Shown: piece after piece, positions 48,645-58,536 of the stretch
Layout of the letters: each line of letters opens with the position of its first letter
Position numbering within the stretch: position 1 is the first letter of the stretch
NCBI RefSeq assembly: GCF_958979055.1
Contig: NC_084887.1
Location: 37,860,620 to 37,924,619, forward strand
Reading direction: 5' to 3'
Length of the DNA: 64,000 bases
From: Alnus glutinosa
Lineage: Eukaryota > Streptophyta > Magnoliopsida > Fagales > Betulaceae
The notes under the pieces: generated by a model
Told to the model about the DNA's origin: nothing
Databases searched by the model: none
Seen by the model: the letters and a program-made list of their open reading frames with translations, nothing else
Program-made: the position numbers and the translations under genes

Positions 48645-49594
48645 ATTTGATTCTTTTTCTTGTTCCTTTTTTGCCTGATCCTGATAATGTTTATTCAGAA
48701 ATAAAATCAAAAATTAAGAAAGGAAGAAAGAAGGTAAGAGATTTGTATCTTTAGGCACGTGCAATTCTCTTCAAACAGAATAGATAGAAAAGAAAAAGTC
48801 ACATTGATAAGAATAGGAGCGTTACATTCGTTCAAGAAAGAGTAATACTGTAACTGTTAAAATAAGGTTTTCAAAGTTCATGCATGGTAACAGATGTAGC
48901 ATTGTCCAAAGCTGATGACATATATTCCGAAAGAGGTAGTATATATAAAGTAGTTCAAACGGACTCAAATAAAGGCGAAAGTATGTAAGCATTAAATTAA
49001 CATATATACCAGTAACTATTTATCCGGCTCCACCACTAGCTCAGTAGCTCTCAGAATTTGGTTTTTGGTTCCTACAGTAGTTTGCTGCTTGCGCGCGCTC
49101 GATCAACAATATCCTGCAAGAAAAGTTGATATATATAATTAAACCCATCAGAGAAATTTACTTGCACTTGCGACTTCTACTCAAGAAATCCAACCCCTCT
49201 ACAACTTTAATGCGAAGATGGCTGCTGTGATCAAACTAATTAACCATTGAACACGCGCTCATACTGTACGTGTGTGTATATATGTCCATGCATGGCAAAC
49301 ACAGAGCTAGTAAACTATGATTGAGCAAGAAGTTGCTGCTACTTACAATAACAATACGTCGACAAATTAAGGACTTGTTTGAAAGATCGATGAAACTGTA
49401 CCTGTGTCGTCGTGAGCAATCCTTGCTTAAATATATGTTATGATCGATGCCGCGTTTAGAGGTTGACTTGCTAAGTTGGAGATCGATCCACGCGCGGGGT
49501 ATTCTCCACTGAAATTGCTTGCTACTTTCGCGAGTAGGAAGGTTAATTATTACACGATTATTCTAATATTCTTGGACAAACATGTCACGGAGGT
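48645..49594. other. Upstream region of the intact DUF247 gene
   Basis: No coding signal. The text around 49350-49480, including CTTAAATATATGTTATGATC and GCCGCGTTTAGAGG, matches the upstream region of pseudogene copy A (38280-38440). A further fragment matches at about 52498-52570. These mark earlier duplications of the whole gene plus flank. Confidence 0.6.
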
Positions 49595-49745
49595 TAGATA
49601 TATTATTAATTAAATAATTAAATTAATTATTTTTTATTGACTTAAATTTTTATAATAATTGATGATTTAATATGGTATCAGAACAAAAGGTCTCGAATAT
49701 TGTCTTTGTCATTCACCTCTCATTTCTATTAAATATTTCATTTGC
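49595..49745 (+). mobile_element. TRIM fragment: LTR plus primer-binding site
   Basis: The end of an LTR-like stretch (TTGATGATTTAATA) is followed at 49673 by TGGTATCAGAAC, one base different from the usual plant initiator-Met tRNA primer-binding site. The internal text (CGAATATTGTC...CACCTCTCATTT) matches that of the complete TRIM at 57154-57431. The 3' half is missing. Confidence 0.65.
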
Positions 49746-49916
49746 TGAATCTGTTACGAACTTGAGTTCGTAATGACCCTAACATGATAATTTAGGTTCT
49801 TAGAGAAAACTTAGACCTCACAAAACAAGGTTAATTTTAATTAATTCTTCTCTTCCTTTAATCATAATATAACAACCTTTAAATAGAGGAGCTATTACAA
49901 TGTCCCTAAAAAAAAT

Positions 49917-51367
49917 GACAGAAATTTCCTACAAATCGGTTTGTAGAAAATTCCATACAGCCCACATATAAAAATGTTAGTTTGTGATTGGCCTCATTTT
50001 GTATTTGGACAAAATCACTTATTTGTAAAAATGCTTTTATCAGGGATTCCACTATTCAGAGTGATGTCAAAAGATTCTGCACTGCTTTCAAGACAGAAGT
50101 TTTCAGAGTCCCTATCAGCCGTCCGGACAATCGTGCCATCCTCTCCGGACGCCCATCTATCTACTATTCCATCCGTCCGGACGCCCGACAGACCAAACAT
50201 CATCCGTCCGGACGACGTGCCATACCGTCCGAACCTTCACTGTTTCGAGAAGTTACTGTTCCAGCTTGCATCCGTCCGGACGTCTCAACAGCCCGTCTGA
50301 ACGCCTCTCAGTGATCGATCAGCTTCAGATTCTTTCTAAGTTCAATTTAAAGGAAGATTACTTCAACCGTCCGGACGACGTGGATTCCCGTCTGGACGCG
50401 CTCATACATAAGGCAAGAATCGCAATTCAAATATCACCGTCCGGACGACAGTCAGCCTTGGTCCGGACGCGCATTCATCAGTTAAGGAAATTGCTTATTC
50501 GACTTCAACCGTCCTGAAGACTGCCTATCATGGTCCGAACGCGCGCATAGCAGATATGAAAATTGCGTGTTGAAGTTCAGCCGTCCGAACGCTCATCTCC
50601 TATGGTCCGGAAGCGCGAAGCCTTATATGGAAGTTACTTGCAGCGGACGTGCGACCGTTCGAACGACAATGTCTCACCGTCCGGACGCGGCTCTTAAACA
50701 GGAAAGATTTTCAGCGAAAATCTCAAAAAATTCTGTCGCACTGTTGTTCGTCCGGACGGCCCAGGTTCACCGTTCAGATGGCGTCCGTACATATTACAGC
50801 AGTCGCCCATTCTGCACCTCAGCCTATAAATAGAGGCCCTTGGGCATTGAGAACTGCATGAATTCGGTATTGAATTCCACAAGTGCTCAGAGAAGTTATT
50901 TTGAAGATTGTTGAGCTGATTTAATTTCCTCTGAAGCTATTACAAGTGTGTTGTTGCTATGCTACAACTGAAGTCTATCTTAGGGGTTGGCCATAAGGTA
51001 AATGATTCCATTGAAGACCCCTTCAGGTAAGAGACCTGGTTGAGAAGCGTTCGTGTTGAGTTACACGTTAGAGAGCAATGTACGAATTTAATTTCCGTAT
51101 TATTATTTTTGTTGACACTTTGTGCACACACTTGTTTATTTTAGAAGTCAATTTCAATTTTCAAAAAATGACACGTGTCTTTTAAAACATGTGAAAAGCA
51201 CATGTTTTTTTTTTTTTAATTATTTTTTTTATTAAAGCTATTAAAAAAACATGTGAGAAGTACATGCTATTAAAACATGTGCTTCTCACATGTCAAAAGA
51301 CACATATCAATATTATATGTAGGTTGTAAATTTTTTTCTAGAAACCGGTTTGTAAGAAATTTAGGTC
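49917..51367 (+). mobile_element. MULE-like element with CGTCCGGACG array
   Basis: 1451 bp. Inverted ends: left GACAGAAATTTCCTACAAAT, right inverse GACCTAAATTTCTTACAAAC; both arms continue for about 40 bases. An 11-base direct repeat CTAAAAAAAAT flanks the element (49906-49916 and 51368-51378), agreeing with a Mutator-type target duplication. The interior 50110-50790 holds about 19 copies of CCGTCCGGACG or close variants. A TATA-type box with downstream text, CCTATAAATAGAGGCCC, lies at about 50822. Open frames here are by-products of the repeats. Confidence 0.75.
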
Positions 51368-51378
51368 CTAAAAAAAAT

Positions 51379-52291
51379 TAGGGCCGAGTCATCAATCAAG
51401 CAACCCCTACGGAAATACTCTTATATATAATATTACGTACTTAATATGACTAAAATTGACTTATACTACTTATTGTGAAAATAACGACTAATAAGAAAAT
51501 AAAGAGATTGGCTGGTTACATTAAATAATTACTACCCCAGTAGATATTTATTTTTTCAAATTAAGAGAGAATCGTAACAGAATTTTATCGAGGAAAATAA
51601 TATTTATACACATATATATTATGCACATATTCTATACACACTTACAAAATGAGTTTGTACAAATAACACAATTATTTTATTTATTAAGGAGAAGTTTGAA
51701 AAGTCAAACTTAATTATCAGTTAATTAAATTTTGAGAGCGTTCCTCTAGAGCATTTCTCTTTCTGTTTTATTTTTCCGAATTAAAATATTATTGATGGAA
51801 ATTGTAGTGCCAACTACGTACCATGTGCGAAACAGCTCAGGAAAACGTGTGTGTATATATATATATATATCATGGGACCAAATAAAACAGTAAGTCCAAC
51901 TTTAAGTAATACATTTTATTGGCCCAATAAGCCAATATGTTAAGATAATAGCCAAAGCATCTTGATTGAAGCAATTTGGATTTGTTTACGAAATTACGAG
52001 TGGGGGGCATGTGATGTGCGCGTTCTATCTGATTTGAAAACGCATACAATATTAACAAAGAGAAGAGGGATGGAAAGAGCCAATTGGCCAATTTGTTAAC
52101 TTCATAATTAATATAGTTTTTTTTTTTTTTTTTTTTTTTTCAATTCATAATTAATATAGTTAATATAGTTGGTGAATGCGAAGCAACATGACTAATATTT
52201 CTTTTTTCCCTAATGGCAAATTATATACTTCATTTTTTTTTTTGGGGGGATAACTTCTCTTGTTTTCCATCTTAATTTGACTTCCTTAACA
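51379..52291. other. Intergenic, AT-rich
   Basis: No gene recognised. It holds a TA run at 51852-51869 and a T run at 52119-52140 between two near-identical CATAATTAATATAGTT stretches. Confidence 0.35.
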
Positions 52292-52478
52292 CACGGCATT
52301 TCTAATGTTATTTAGTAGATTGTTATACGATTGTCATACAACTTGATAATGTCGCAATGAAAATCAACTATTGGATCAGTATTTGTATTAAAAAAATAAA
52401 AAAATCAAGGGTTAATTTTCACAACCACATCATACCAGTTGTATGACAATCTATTAAATAATATTACTCAATATCGAA
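52292..52478. mobile_element. MITE, TCTAATGTTATTTAGTAGATT-type termini
   Basis: The left arm TTATTTAGTAGATTGTTATAC...TTGTCATACAAC is inverted in the right arm GTTGTATGACAATCTATTAAATAATATTA. AT-rich core, no coding capacity. Confidence 0.6.
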
Positions 52479-53383
52479 ATGGGCCAAGACAAAGGGCAAG
52501 AAGTTGCTACTATTTACAATAACAAATACTCCTCATCGAGGAATATGTTCTTAAATATATGTTAGAGTAATGCTGTAAATTATACTTTTATTTTACTACT
52601 ATTTCGGTGTAGCAGTGCCGTTTGAATCAACCTTTATTAAAAACATAGTAAAGGAAAAAACACATTTTAAACCCCGAAGTTGCATTGCTTTTTTGATTTT
52701 GCCTCCAATGGTTAAAAATTGGCAATGTCCCCCACTAAATTTTCGAAATTGTCAATACACTACAAAAAAACATGTTTTTAGAGCCTTTTTTTTTTTAGAG
52801 CCGTTTTAAAGGCTTAAAACGGCTCTAAACAATTTGCGCCGTTTTTTTTTAACCGTGTTGATAACGGGTCAACACATCAAGTATTAAAGACCCGAATTGA
52901 GCCGTTTTTACCTAAAACGGCTCTAAATTGAGCCGCTTTAGAAAATGATTAAAAAATTAGAGCCGTTTTAAGGACCCTAAAACGAATCTAAATAAATTAA
53001 AAAAAAAAAAATGAAAAGAAAACAAAATGGACTTGCATAACAGCGTTAGGTTACCTAGAAAACTAAAATTCACAATTTATTCTTTTCTTTTCCCCATTTT
53101 TCGAACAACCAAACAAATTAGAACCTCTAATTTCCTAAACACAATTCACGGCCTAAAGAAAACAGAAAGAAATAAATATTTTTCTTTTATTTTTTTTATA
53201 AATGAATATGGTCTGCTGCAACCATGGTTAGATGAATCACAATCAGGAGAAAAAATATTATATCACATTACTGCAACAACAAAACAGTAAACAACACAAA
53301 ACACCAAAATCTTTACAACAGAAACACCTAATACCGCAACAACAAAGCAGCAAAAATAGAAAACTAAACAAAACAGCAAATAC

Positions 53384-53463
53384 CTCCTTGATGCTTTCAA
53401 CATGCTTCCATCAAATTCAATCACAATATCACCTGGACAGATCCAGCACAATCAGCAGGAGAT
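53384..53463 (-). pseudogene. Captured PDZ exon of a DegP/HtrA-type protease gene
   Basis: On the minus strand an AG acceptor precedes about 80 bases that read SPADCAGS in one frame and CPGDIVIEFDGSMLKAS in the next, followed by a GT donor at 53383-53382. The pattern SPAxxAGxxPGDxVIxFDG is the conserved core of HtrA/DegP PDZ domains. A small indel separates the two halves, so it is not translatable as one unit. Upstream (on minus) are an intron-like stretch and a CT-rich leader-like tract (about 53580-53690). It therefore looks like part of a host gene carried inside the transposon. Confidence 0.6.
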
Positions 53464-54125
53464 CTATGAGTTACCTAGTCAAAAAATGGGAAAACCATTA
53501 GAAATAAGCAACATGCATTTTTTTCAAAATCAAAATATCAAAACTCAAGAGACCCACGTTGACAGTGGTCGTCAAGAGAGAGAGGGAGAAGAAGAAAATG
53601 AAAGAAGAAAGAAAGGGAGAAAGGAAGATGATGGCGAGTTATGGAGAGATGAGAGTGACGATCAGAGAGAGAGAGAGAGAGAGAGATCTAGATATTTTAT
53701 GGATGAGTGAAAGGAAAAAACAAAATTAAAATTCAAAAAGTTGATTTTTTTTTGCTGTGCGCGCGGGACACGAAAATTTCGTGTCCTGCCCAAAATTTAG
53801 AACCGTTTTGGATTGGAGTCGTTTTCTTCCAAAACAGTTCCAACTGGAGCCGTTTTGTAACGGCTCAAATCACTTATTTTTATTTTTAATTAATTTTTTG
53901 ATAACTAAGCATATAGTATATTAGCTAATTAAATACAATATTACATATTAATTATAGGGAAAAATACACATAAAAATATTTTTTTAAAAAAAAATTAAAA
54001 AAATTTAAAGAAAAAAGGAAAACAAAATTAAAACAAAATAAAAAAACAAAAATTTTTTTTTAAAAAAACTGAAAATTATAATAAATAAATAAATAAACAA
54101 ACGAAAAAAAAAAAAAAAAATTAAA

Positions 54126-54486
54126 TGTGATCGATCGTGGTACGATCAGAATGATGGATCGTGGTATGATCTATGTGATGGATCATGGTACAATCATATG
54201 TGATCAATCGTACTACGATCTATGTGTTCAATTGTGGTACGATCTATGTGATCGATCGTGATACGATCAATGTAATCGGTCGTGATACGATCTATGTGAT
54301 CGAACGTGGTACGATCTATGTGATCGTTCGTGGTACGATCTATGTGATCAAACGTAATACGATCAATGTGATCGATTGTGGTACTATCTATGATCGATAG
54401 TGATACGATCCTTGATCGATCGTGGTAGGATCTAAGTGATGGAATGTGGTACAATCATGTGATCGATCGTGGTACGATCAATGTGA
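54126..54486. repeat. Minisatellite, 24-bp unit, about 15 copies
   Basis: The unit is close to GATCGATCGTGGTACGATCT plus ATGT. It keeps long open frames on both strands because 24 is a multiple of three. Some units are shortened (e.g. near 54390). It lies inside the CACTA element. Each unit is partly self-complementary (CGATC...GATCG). Confidence 0.9.
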
Positions 54487-55119
54487 AACCTTTTTTTTTT
54501 TGTTTAAACGGCTTTAATTTGAAACATTTTTTTTTTTTGTTTAAACAGCTGCAATTAGAGCCGTTTTGATAAAAACGACTCCATTTCGAACCATTTTTGT
54601 TAAAACAACTTAAATTATAGCCGCTTTAAAAATGGCTAATTTGAGCCGCTTTTGTTAAAATGGCTTAAACTAATTTGACCTGTTTTAACGAAAACGACTA
54701 ACAAAAACGGCTCAAAAAGTCCTTTTTTTTTTTTTTTTTTTTTTAATATATATATATATAGTGATATAACCCATCCGTTAATAATTTTCGTCTTTTTTAC
54801 AAAAGAAAACCCATGTGCGCTACACTTAAGTTTTTAGGGACAAATGTCGATCCCCAAATTAATTACCCTCAACTTGACTCGTGCTTTTCTCAAAATGTCC
54901 CCATTTTTCAAAAAAAAAAACAAAAAAAAACAAAACAAAATTGATTGGGGTTGGGGTGGTTCGCCCCATTAGCCAAATGGGTCACCCTAAGCCTTTGTGG
55001 TAGTTTCGGCTACACCCATTTGGCTTATTGGAGGCCATTCCGGCCAAATGGAAGTGGTTGTATCCACCTTTTTCTTTTTTCTCCCAGGAAAAATTAGAGC
55101 ATTTTGAACTTTTCATCTC

Positions 55120-55476
55120 CTAAAAACCCACGTGCGATGTACTTATACACCACGATATACACCACGATCTTAGTGTTCCCAAACCTGCTTTGATGCGATC
55201 TATAATATGACCCATGTGGCTTCTATTGTGGCCTCCTGAATTAACTGTATTGACAACTTGTAAGGCATCTCCCTCAAGAATAATACCAAAGAAATTCATT
55301 TCCCTACAAAATTTCATAGCATGGATAGCTGTCAAGGCTTCGGCTACATTTGCTTATGCTAAAATTGGTCTTGTAGTGCTACTAGCAGCCATAACAACGC
55401 CCCCATGATCTCGTACCACGATACCTATCCTAATGCGTCCATGAAATTTATCAACAGCTGCATCCTAGTTAACTTT
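55120..55476 (-). pseudogene. RNase H-like domain fragment of a non-LTR retroelement
   Basis: Minus-strand text reads KVN-stop-DAAVDKFHGRIRIG, then IVVRDHGGVV, NVAEALTAIHAMKFCREMN, IILEGDALQVVNTVNSG and GHIIDRIKAGLGTL. This is the RNase H-like domain (RVT_3 type) found at the C terminus of plant LINE proteins and in related host-like genes. The Asp, Glu and Asp of the active site are still visible, but in-frame TAG and TAA codons and the loss of the C-terminal part show it is dead. Confidence 0.8.
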
Positions 55477-55674
55477 AATCATACATATGGATGGTTTCTT
55501 CACACGGACATTTATAATGAAATAAAAGTGTAATATATAACATTACTTTATATAGGTTATTTCCGCGTTTACTGGGTATTTTCCACTGAAAGTTAGACGT
55601 ATTTTCGTACATAGGGGGGGTTTAAGAGTCTTATGATCATCTTAATCAACCATTATTTCGTATGTCATGCACCA

Positions 55675-55783
55675 CAACTCTGGATATTTTTTCAAGTTTA
55701 GCAATTACTAATTAACACTAACCGTCACACAACTTGGGTATTTTTTCAAGTTTAGCAGTTACTAGTTAGCACTAACCGTCACA
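55675..55783. repeat. Tandem repeat, 55-bp unit, two copies
   Basis: Units 55675-55729 and 55730-55783 share TATTTTTTCAAGTTTAGCA and CACTAACCGTCACA. Confidence 0.85.
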
Positions 55784-55804
55784 TCAACGGTCGACAACGT
55801 TGGA

Positions 55805-56435
55805 ATAATCTTTTGAGAAATTACAACCTAATTTTTTTTTTCACCAAAATTACGAATTTAATAAAGCCATGGCCGATCATGTTCGAAAAAGTAAGATATT
55901 ACGCTGAAAATCAGCAGTTCGAATATCGCCCAGTCTTTTGTGTTTGTATGATTGTATCATTCACAATGATCCTAATAAAAATTAAAATATTAATTCAATT
56001 TTTACCATTTATTATCAACTTAAATTTTGGCTCTCCTTACACTATTTAATTTCAAGCAAACCTAAAAAAATCCTTGGGTAATATAATAAGAGCTAAAACA
56101 TAGCCACGTAGGGAAAGAGCAGGGGAAACCAAGAAACCAAACTTGTGGTGCAAGTGCAATGGATCAAAAAACGAAAAAACAATACATTAAAATGAAAATT
56201 TAAAGCAGATAATAAAGGCAAATTGTTATTAAGCAAGGAATGAATAAAGCACATTTTTAATTTGTATAATATAATGGTCGTACAGGCCAGTGTTCTTCTC
56301 TGCTTCTCATCTCTCACCAGAACTAGATCACACACGTACAAACATTGCAGGGAACTTGGCAAAACAAGAGACAAAAACGCCAAAATTTCAAAACTGAATG
56401 GAATATTATTCCGCATTCAAAAGCTTCAATACTCA
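55805..56435. repeat. Source-like copy of duplicated flank joined to adenylate kinase 3' end
   Basis: The left part (TTTTGAGAAATTACAACCTA...) matches 43383-43570 and, more weakly, 38548-38700. The right part is the natural 3' flank of the adenylate kinase gene. Copy B at 43.4-43.9 kb contains both, with an inversion between them. Confidence 0.75.
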
Positions 56436-56512
56436 CTGTGGTTCTTACACTCGTATTTACTAGTATACCGAAATGAAAATAATAGGGCAGTCAAAAGACT
56501 TGACAAAACCGA

Positions 56513-58536
56513 TCACGCAGTCAGCTTCTGTGAAGAACTAACAGCATTTATATGCTGGAGGTGCAATGCAGCCAACAGCCCTTGCCAGGTTTCTCCCGGT
56601 GCACTTGCCACATGAAAATCAAGAAGTTTCTGCTGTTTTCTATAGTAATCTTCCAATGGCTTACTCTGAGTGGAAAAGAAAAAACAGTGTCCAATTAGAG
56701 GCCATCAAAATCTTCCACTTTCTTTCTAGACATGAAATAGAGATTCACAGATGGAGCCAACTTAAAATTGTGAAACTGATTGCAAAAATTACGCTTTAAA
56801 AGAATGCTGGGTGGTACCTGCTCTGAAAAAATATGAAACTTTTCCTTCCAGGGACCTCCTGTATCAGCACAAGAGCTCTTTAGTTGTTTGTTCTGAAACT
56901 GCAGATTTAGATTACACCCGGCATTTCTCATGCTAAGATATTCAAGACAAGGAGAAAAGTTTCCAGCTCCTAGATTATTTTTCACCATGTGGTCTTCTGT
57001 GCATTTGAAATTCACGACTAAATCGATATCAGCAATTTGGTCAAGAATCTCCTGTAAAAAAAAAAAAATAATTCCAGCAATCAAGCATTTGAAAATCAGA
57101 TAAATAGCTAATTACACATAATAGAACTATAGAAATGAATATAGGCTCTGTTATGTTAGAATATTAATTAACTGATTAAATTCATTATTTTTTATTAGCT
57201 TAAGCTTTTAGATAACTGATTATTTAATATAGCATTAGATGAGAGGTTCTGAATTCGAACATTGTCTCTTCAATTCACCTCTAATTTAAATTAAATATTC
57301 TATGTGTTAAGTCTCACTTACTAAGAGAAAGTTTGAACCCAAATACGAGGAAGAATGTTAAGATACAAATTAATTAATTAAATTCACAATTTTCTACAGT
57401 TTAAGCTATTGAGATAATTGGTGATTTAACATGGTACACATACAAATGCATACAGTTCACATATAACCCAAATCACTGTAAACCACACATGCACATGAAG
57501 GAAGAAGAAAAACAAAACAAAATAAATTCCAGCATTCAAAGAAAACATAAGCAATCAAGCATTTGAAAGTCCCAAAAAGTACTAATTACACATAACAGAA
57601 CTATACATGAAAATGCATACGGTTCAGATGTATCCCAAATCAATGTAAACCCTGTATGCACACGCGCACACAAAATGCATACAGTTCACATGTATCCCAA
57701 TTCACACAACAATGCATACAGTTCACTTGTATCTGGAATCAACGTAAACCACAGACACACAAGCACAAGTGCATACAGTTCACATGTAGCTCGAATCAAT
57801 GTAAACAACAGAAACACACAGACAGTGAAAAAGAAATGTAAATGCTGTAAGTAATTTGAAAATTGAACCTACAGCTTGCATCCTTGTTCGAGGAATCCCA
57901 TCAAGAATAAACCCGGTTTCGCCTCTGCAGTATCCTTCTTCCAGCCTCCTTGACAACAGGGTAAAAATTATCTCCTCCGGAACAAGCTTCCCTTCATTCA
58001 CTGCATTCGCAATCTGAATTCGTTGAAAAACAAAAGGTAGAGACCATCAAAATAGTAATGAATTCAAAACCACGCAAAAAAAGTTACAAAATCTCATCAA
58101 ATTTGTCTTCGTGAAACACCCATACTAAAAAAGGGAGCTTATAATTCATTACCCATTAACCAAACGGAACGCACAATCGAAAAGAAACAAAAGAAAGAAG
58201 AGTAACCTGCTTGTAGAGAGAGGAGCGAGGGTGGAGTTCTTGGCGGACGAGGCTGCCCATGGAAATGTGAGGGACTTCCAGTAGCTTCGAGAGCCGCTCG
58301 GCGTACATGCGTCGTTGGAGTCCTCGGTTCCCTATCAGAACCCACTGGACCCCTCTCCCTGGGACCCACCCTTCCGTCCCCACCACGCCGTGTTGTTGCA
58401 GCTCCGGCTCCTCCTCGTCGTAATAGTCGGAGTCGTACTGGAGCTGAGCCGCCGCCGATCCGTACGCTCGGCTCGCGAGGCAACGGAGACTTAGCAGCCG
58501 CGGCGCGAGAGGTCGCAGCCTGCTGAGCCCGGACAT
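56513..58536 (-). CDS. ADK7: Mitochondrial adenylate kinase-like protein (ADK7 type)
   Basis: Four exons on the minus strand: 58536-58207, 58013-57873, 57051-56818, 56665-56513, all phase 0 with GT-AG ends, giving 285 residues. The N terminus (SGLSRLRPLAPRLLSLRCLA) is Arg/Leu/Ser-rich, as in mitochondrial presequences. The kinase fold is recognisable from WVLIGNRGLQRRMYAERLSK, then VPHISMGSLVRQEL, GYCRGETGFILDGIPRTRMQ and DLVVNFKCTEDHMVKNN. The ending is EDYYRKQQKLLDFHVA...TWQGLLAALHL. Active adenylate kinases have GxPGxGKGT in the first loop; here it is GNRGLQRRM, without the glycine-lysine core, and no CxxC or GRR LID motif is seen. Arabidopsis 'probable adenylate kinase 7' (At3g01820) shows the same pattern as I recall it. 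Catalysis is doubtful and a regulatory or structural role is possible. Confidence 0.92.
57154..57431 (-). mobile_element. TRIM retroelement with 76-bp LTRs
   Basis: Two LTR-like stretches of equal length (57154-57229 and 57356-57431) both begin TGTTA and share AATTAA(C/T)TGATTAAATTCA-type text; the second ends TTTAACA. The first is followed by TAGCATTAGATGAGAGG, a degraded initiator-Met primer-binding site. The second is preceded by the polypurine tract GAGGAAGAA. No coding capacity. It sits in intron 2 of the adenylate kinase-like gene. The element's own sense runs along +, opposite to the gene; the strand field gives the host gene's strand. Confidence 0.7.
57440..57840. repeat. Degenerate minisatellite in adenylate kinase intron 2
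   Basis: About five copies of AATGCATACAGTTCACATGTA followed by TCCCAAATCAATGTAAACCACA, with spacing varying from roughly 40 to 65 bases and CA-rich linkers. A second duplication (AATTCCAGCA...AATTACACATAA) occurs at 57069-57120 and 57525-57598. Confidence 0.75.

Larger units (their letters stand above)
52758..54763 (-). mobile_element. CACTA (En/Spm) non-autonomous element with captured DNA
   Basis: 2006 bp, starting CACTACAAAAA and ending TATAGTG, with a 3-base target duplication ATA on both sides (52755-52757 and 54764-54766). Both subterminal regions carry many copies of AGAGCCGTTTTA or AAAACGGCTC in both orientations, as expected for CACTA transposase-binding repeats. No transposase is seen. 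The interior holds a protease-gene-like fragment (53384-53463) and a 24-bp minisatellite (54126-54486). Strand is assigned from the captured fragment. Confidence 0.82.

Noticed and set aside
48645-48710. 22-residue N-terminal extension of the intact DUF247 protein
   Set aside because: It would start at ATT. The ATG at 48644 is matched by the start of pseudogene copy A.
49974-50517. Overlapping open frames of 83-108 codons
   Set aside because: They are by-products of the CGTCCGGACG array, which lacks stops; Arg/Ser/Pro-rich repeats appear in several frames at once.
54185-54454. Repeat-protein-like frames on both strands
   Set aside because: They are explained by a 24-bp tandem repeat (a multiple of three) inside a transposon; no start or expression signal.
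54126-54486. CRISPR array
   Set aside because: The units are contiguous tandem repeats without unique spacers, in a plant nuclear transposon.
58139-58483. Arg/Gly-rich 114-codon frame on -
   Set aside because: It is an out-of-frame shadow of the GC-rich first exon of the adenylate kinase-like gene.
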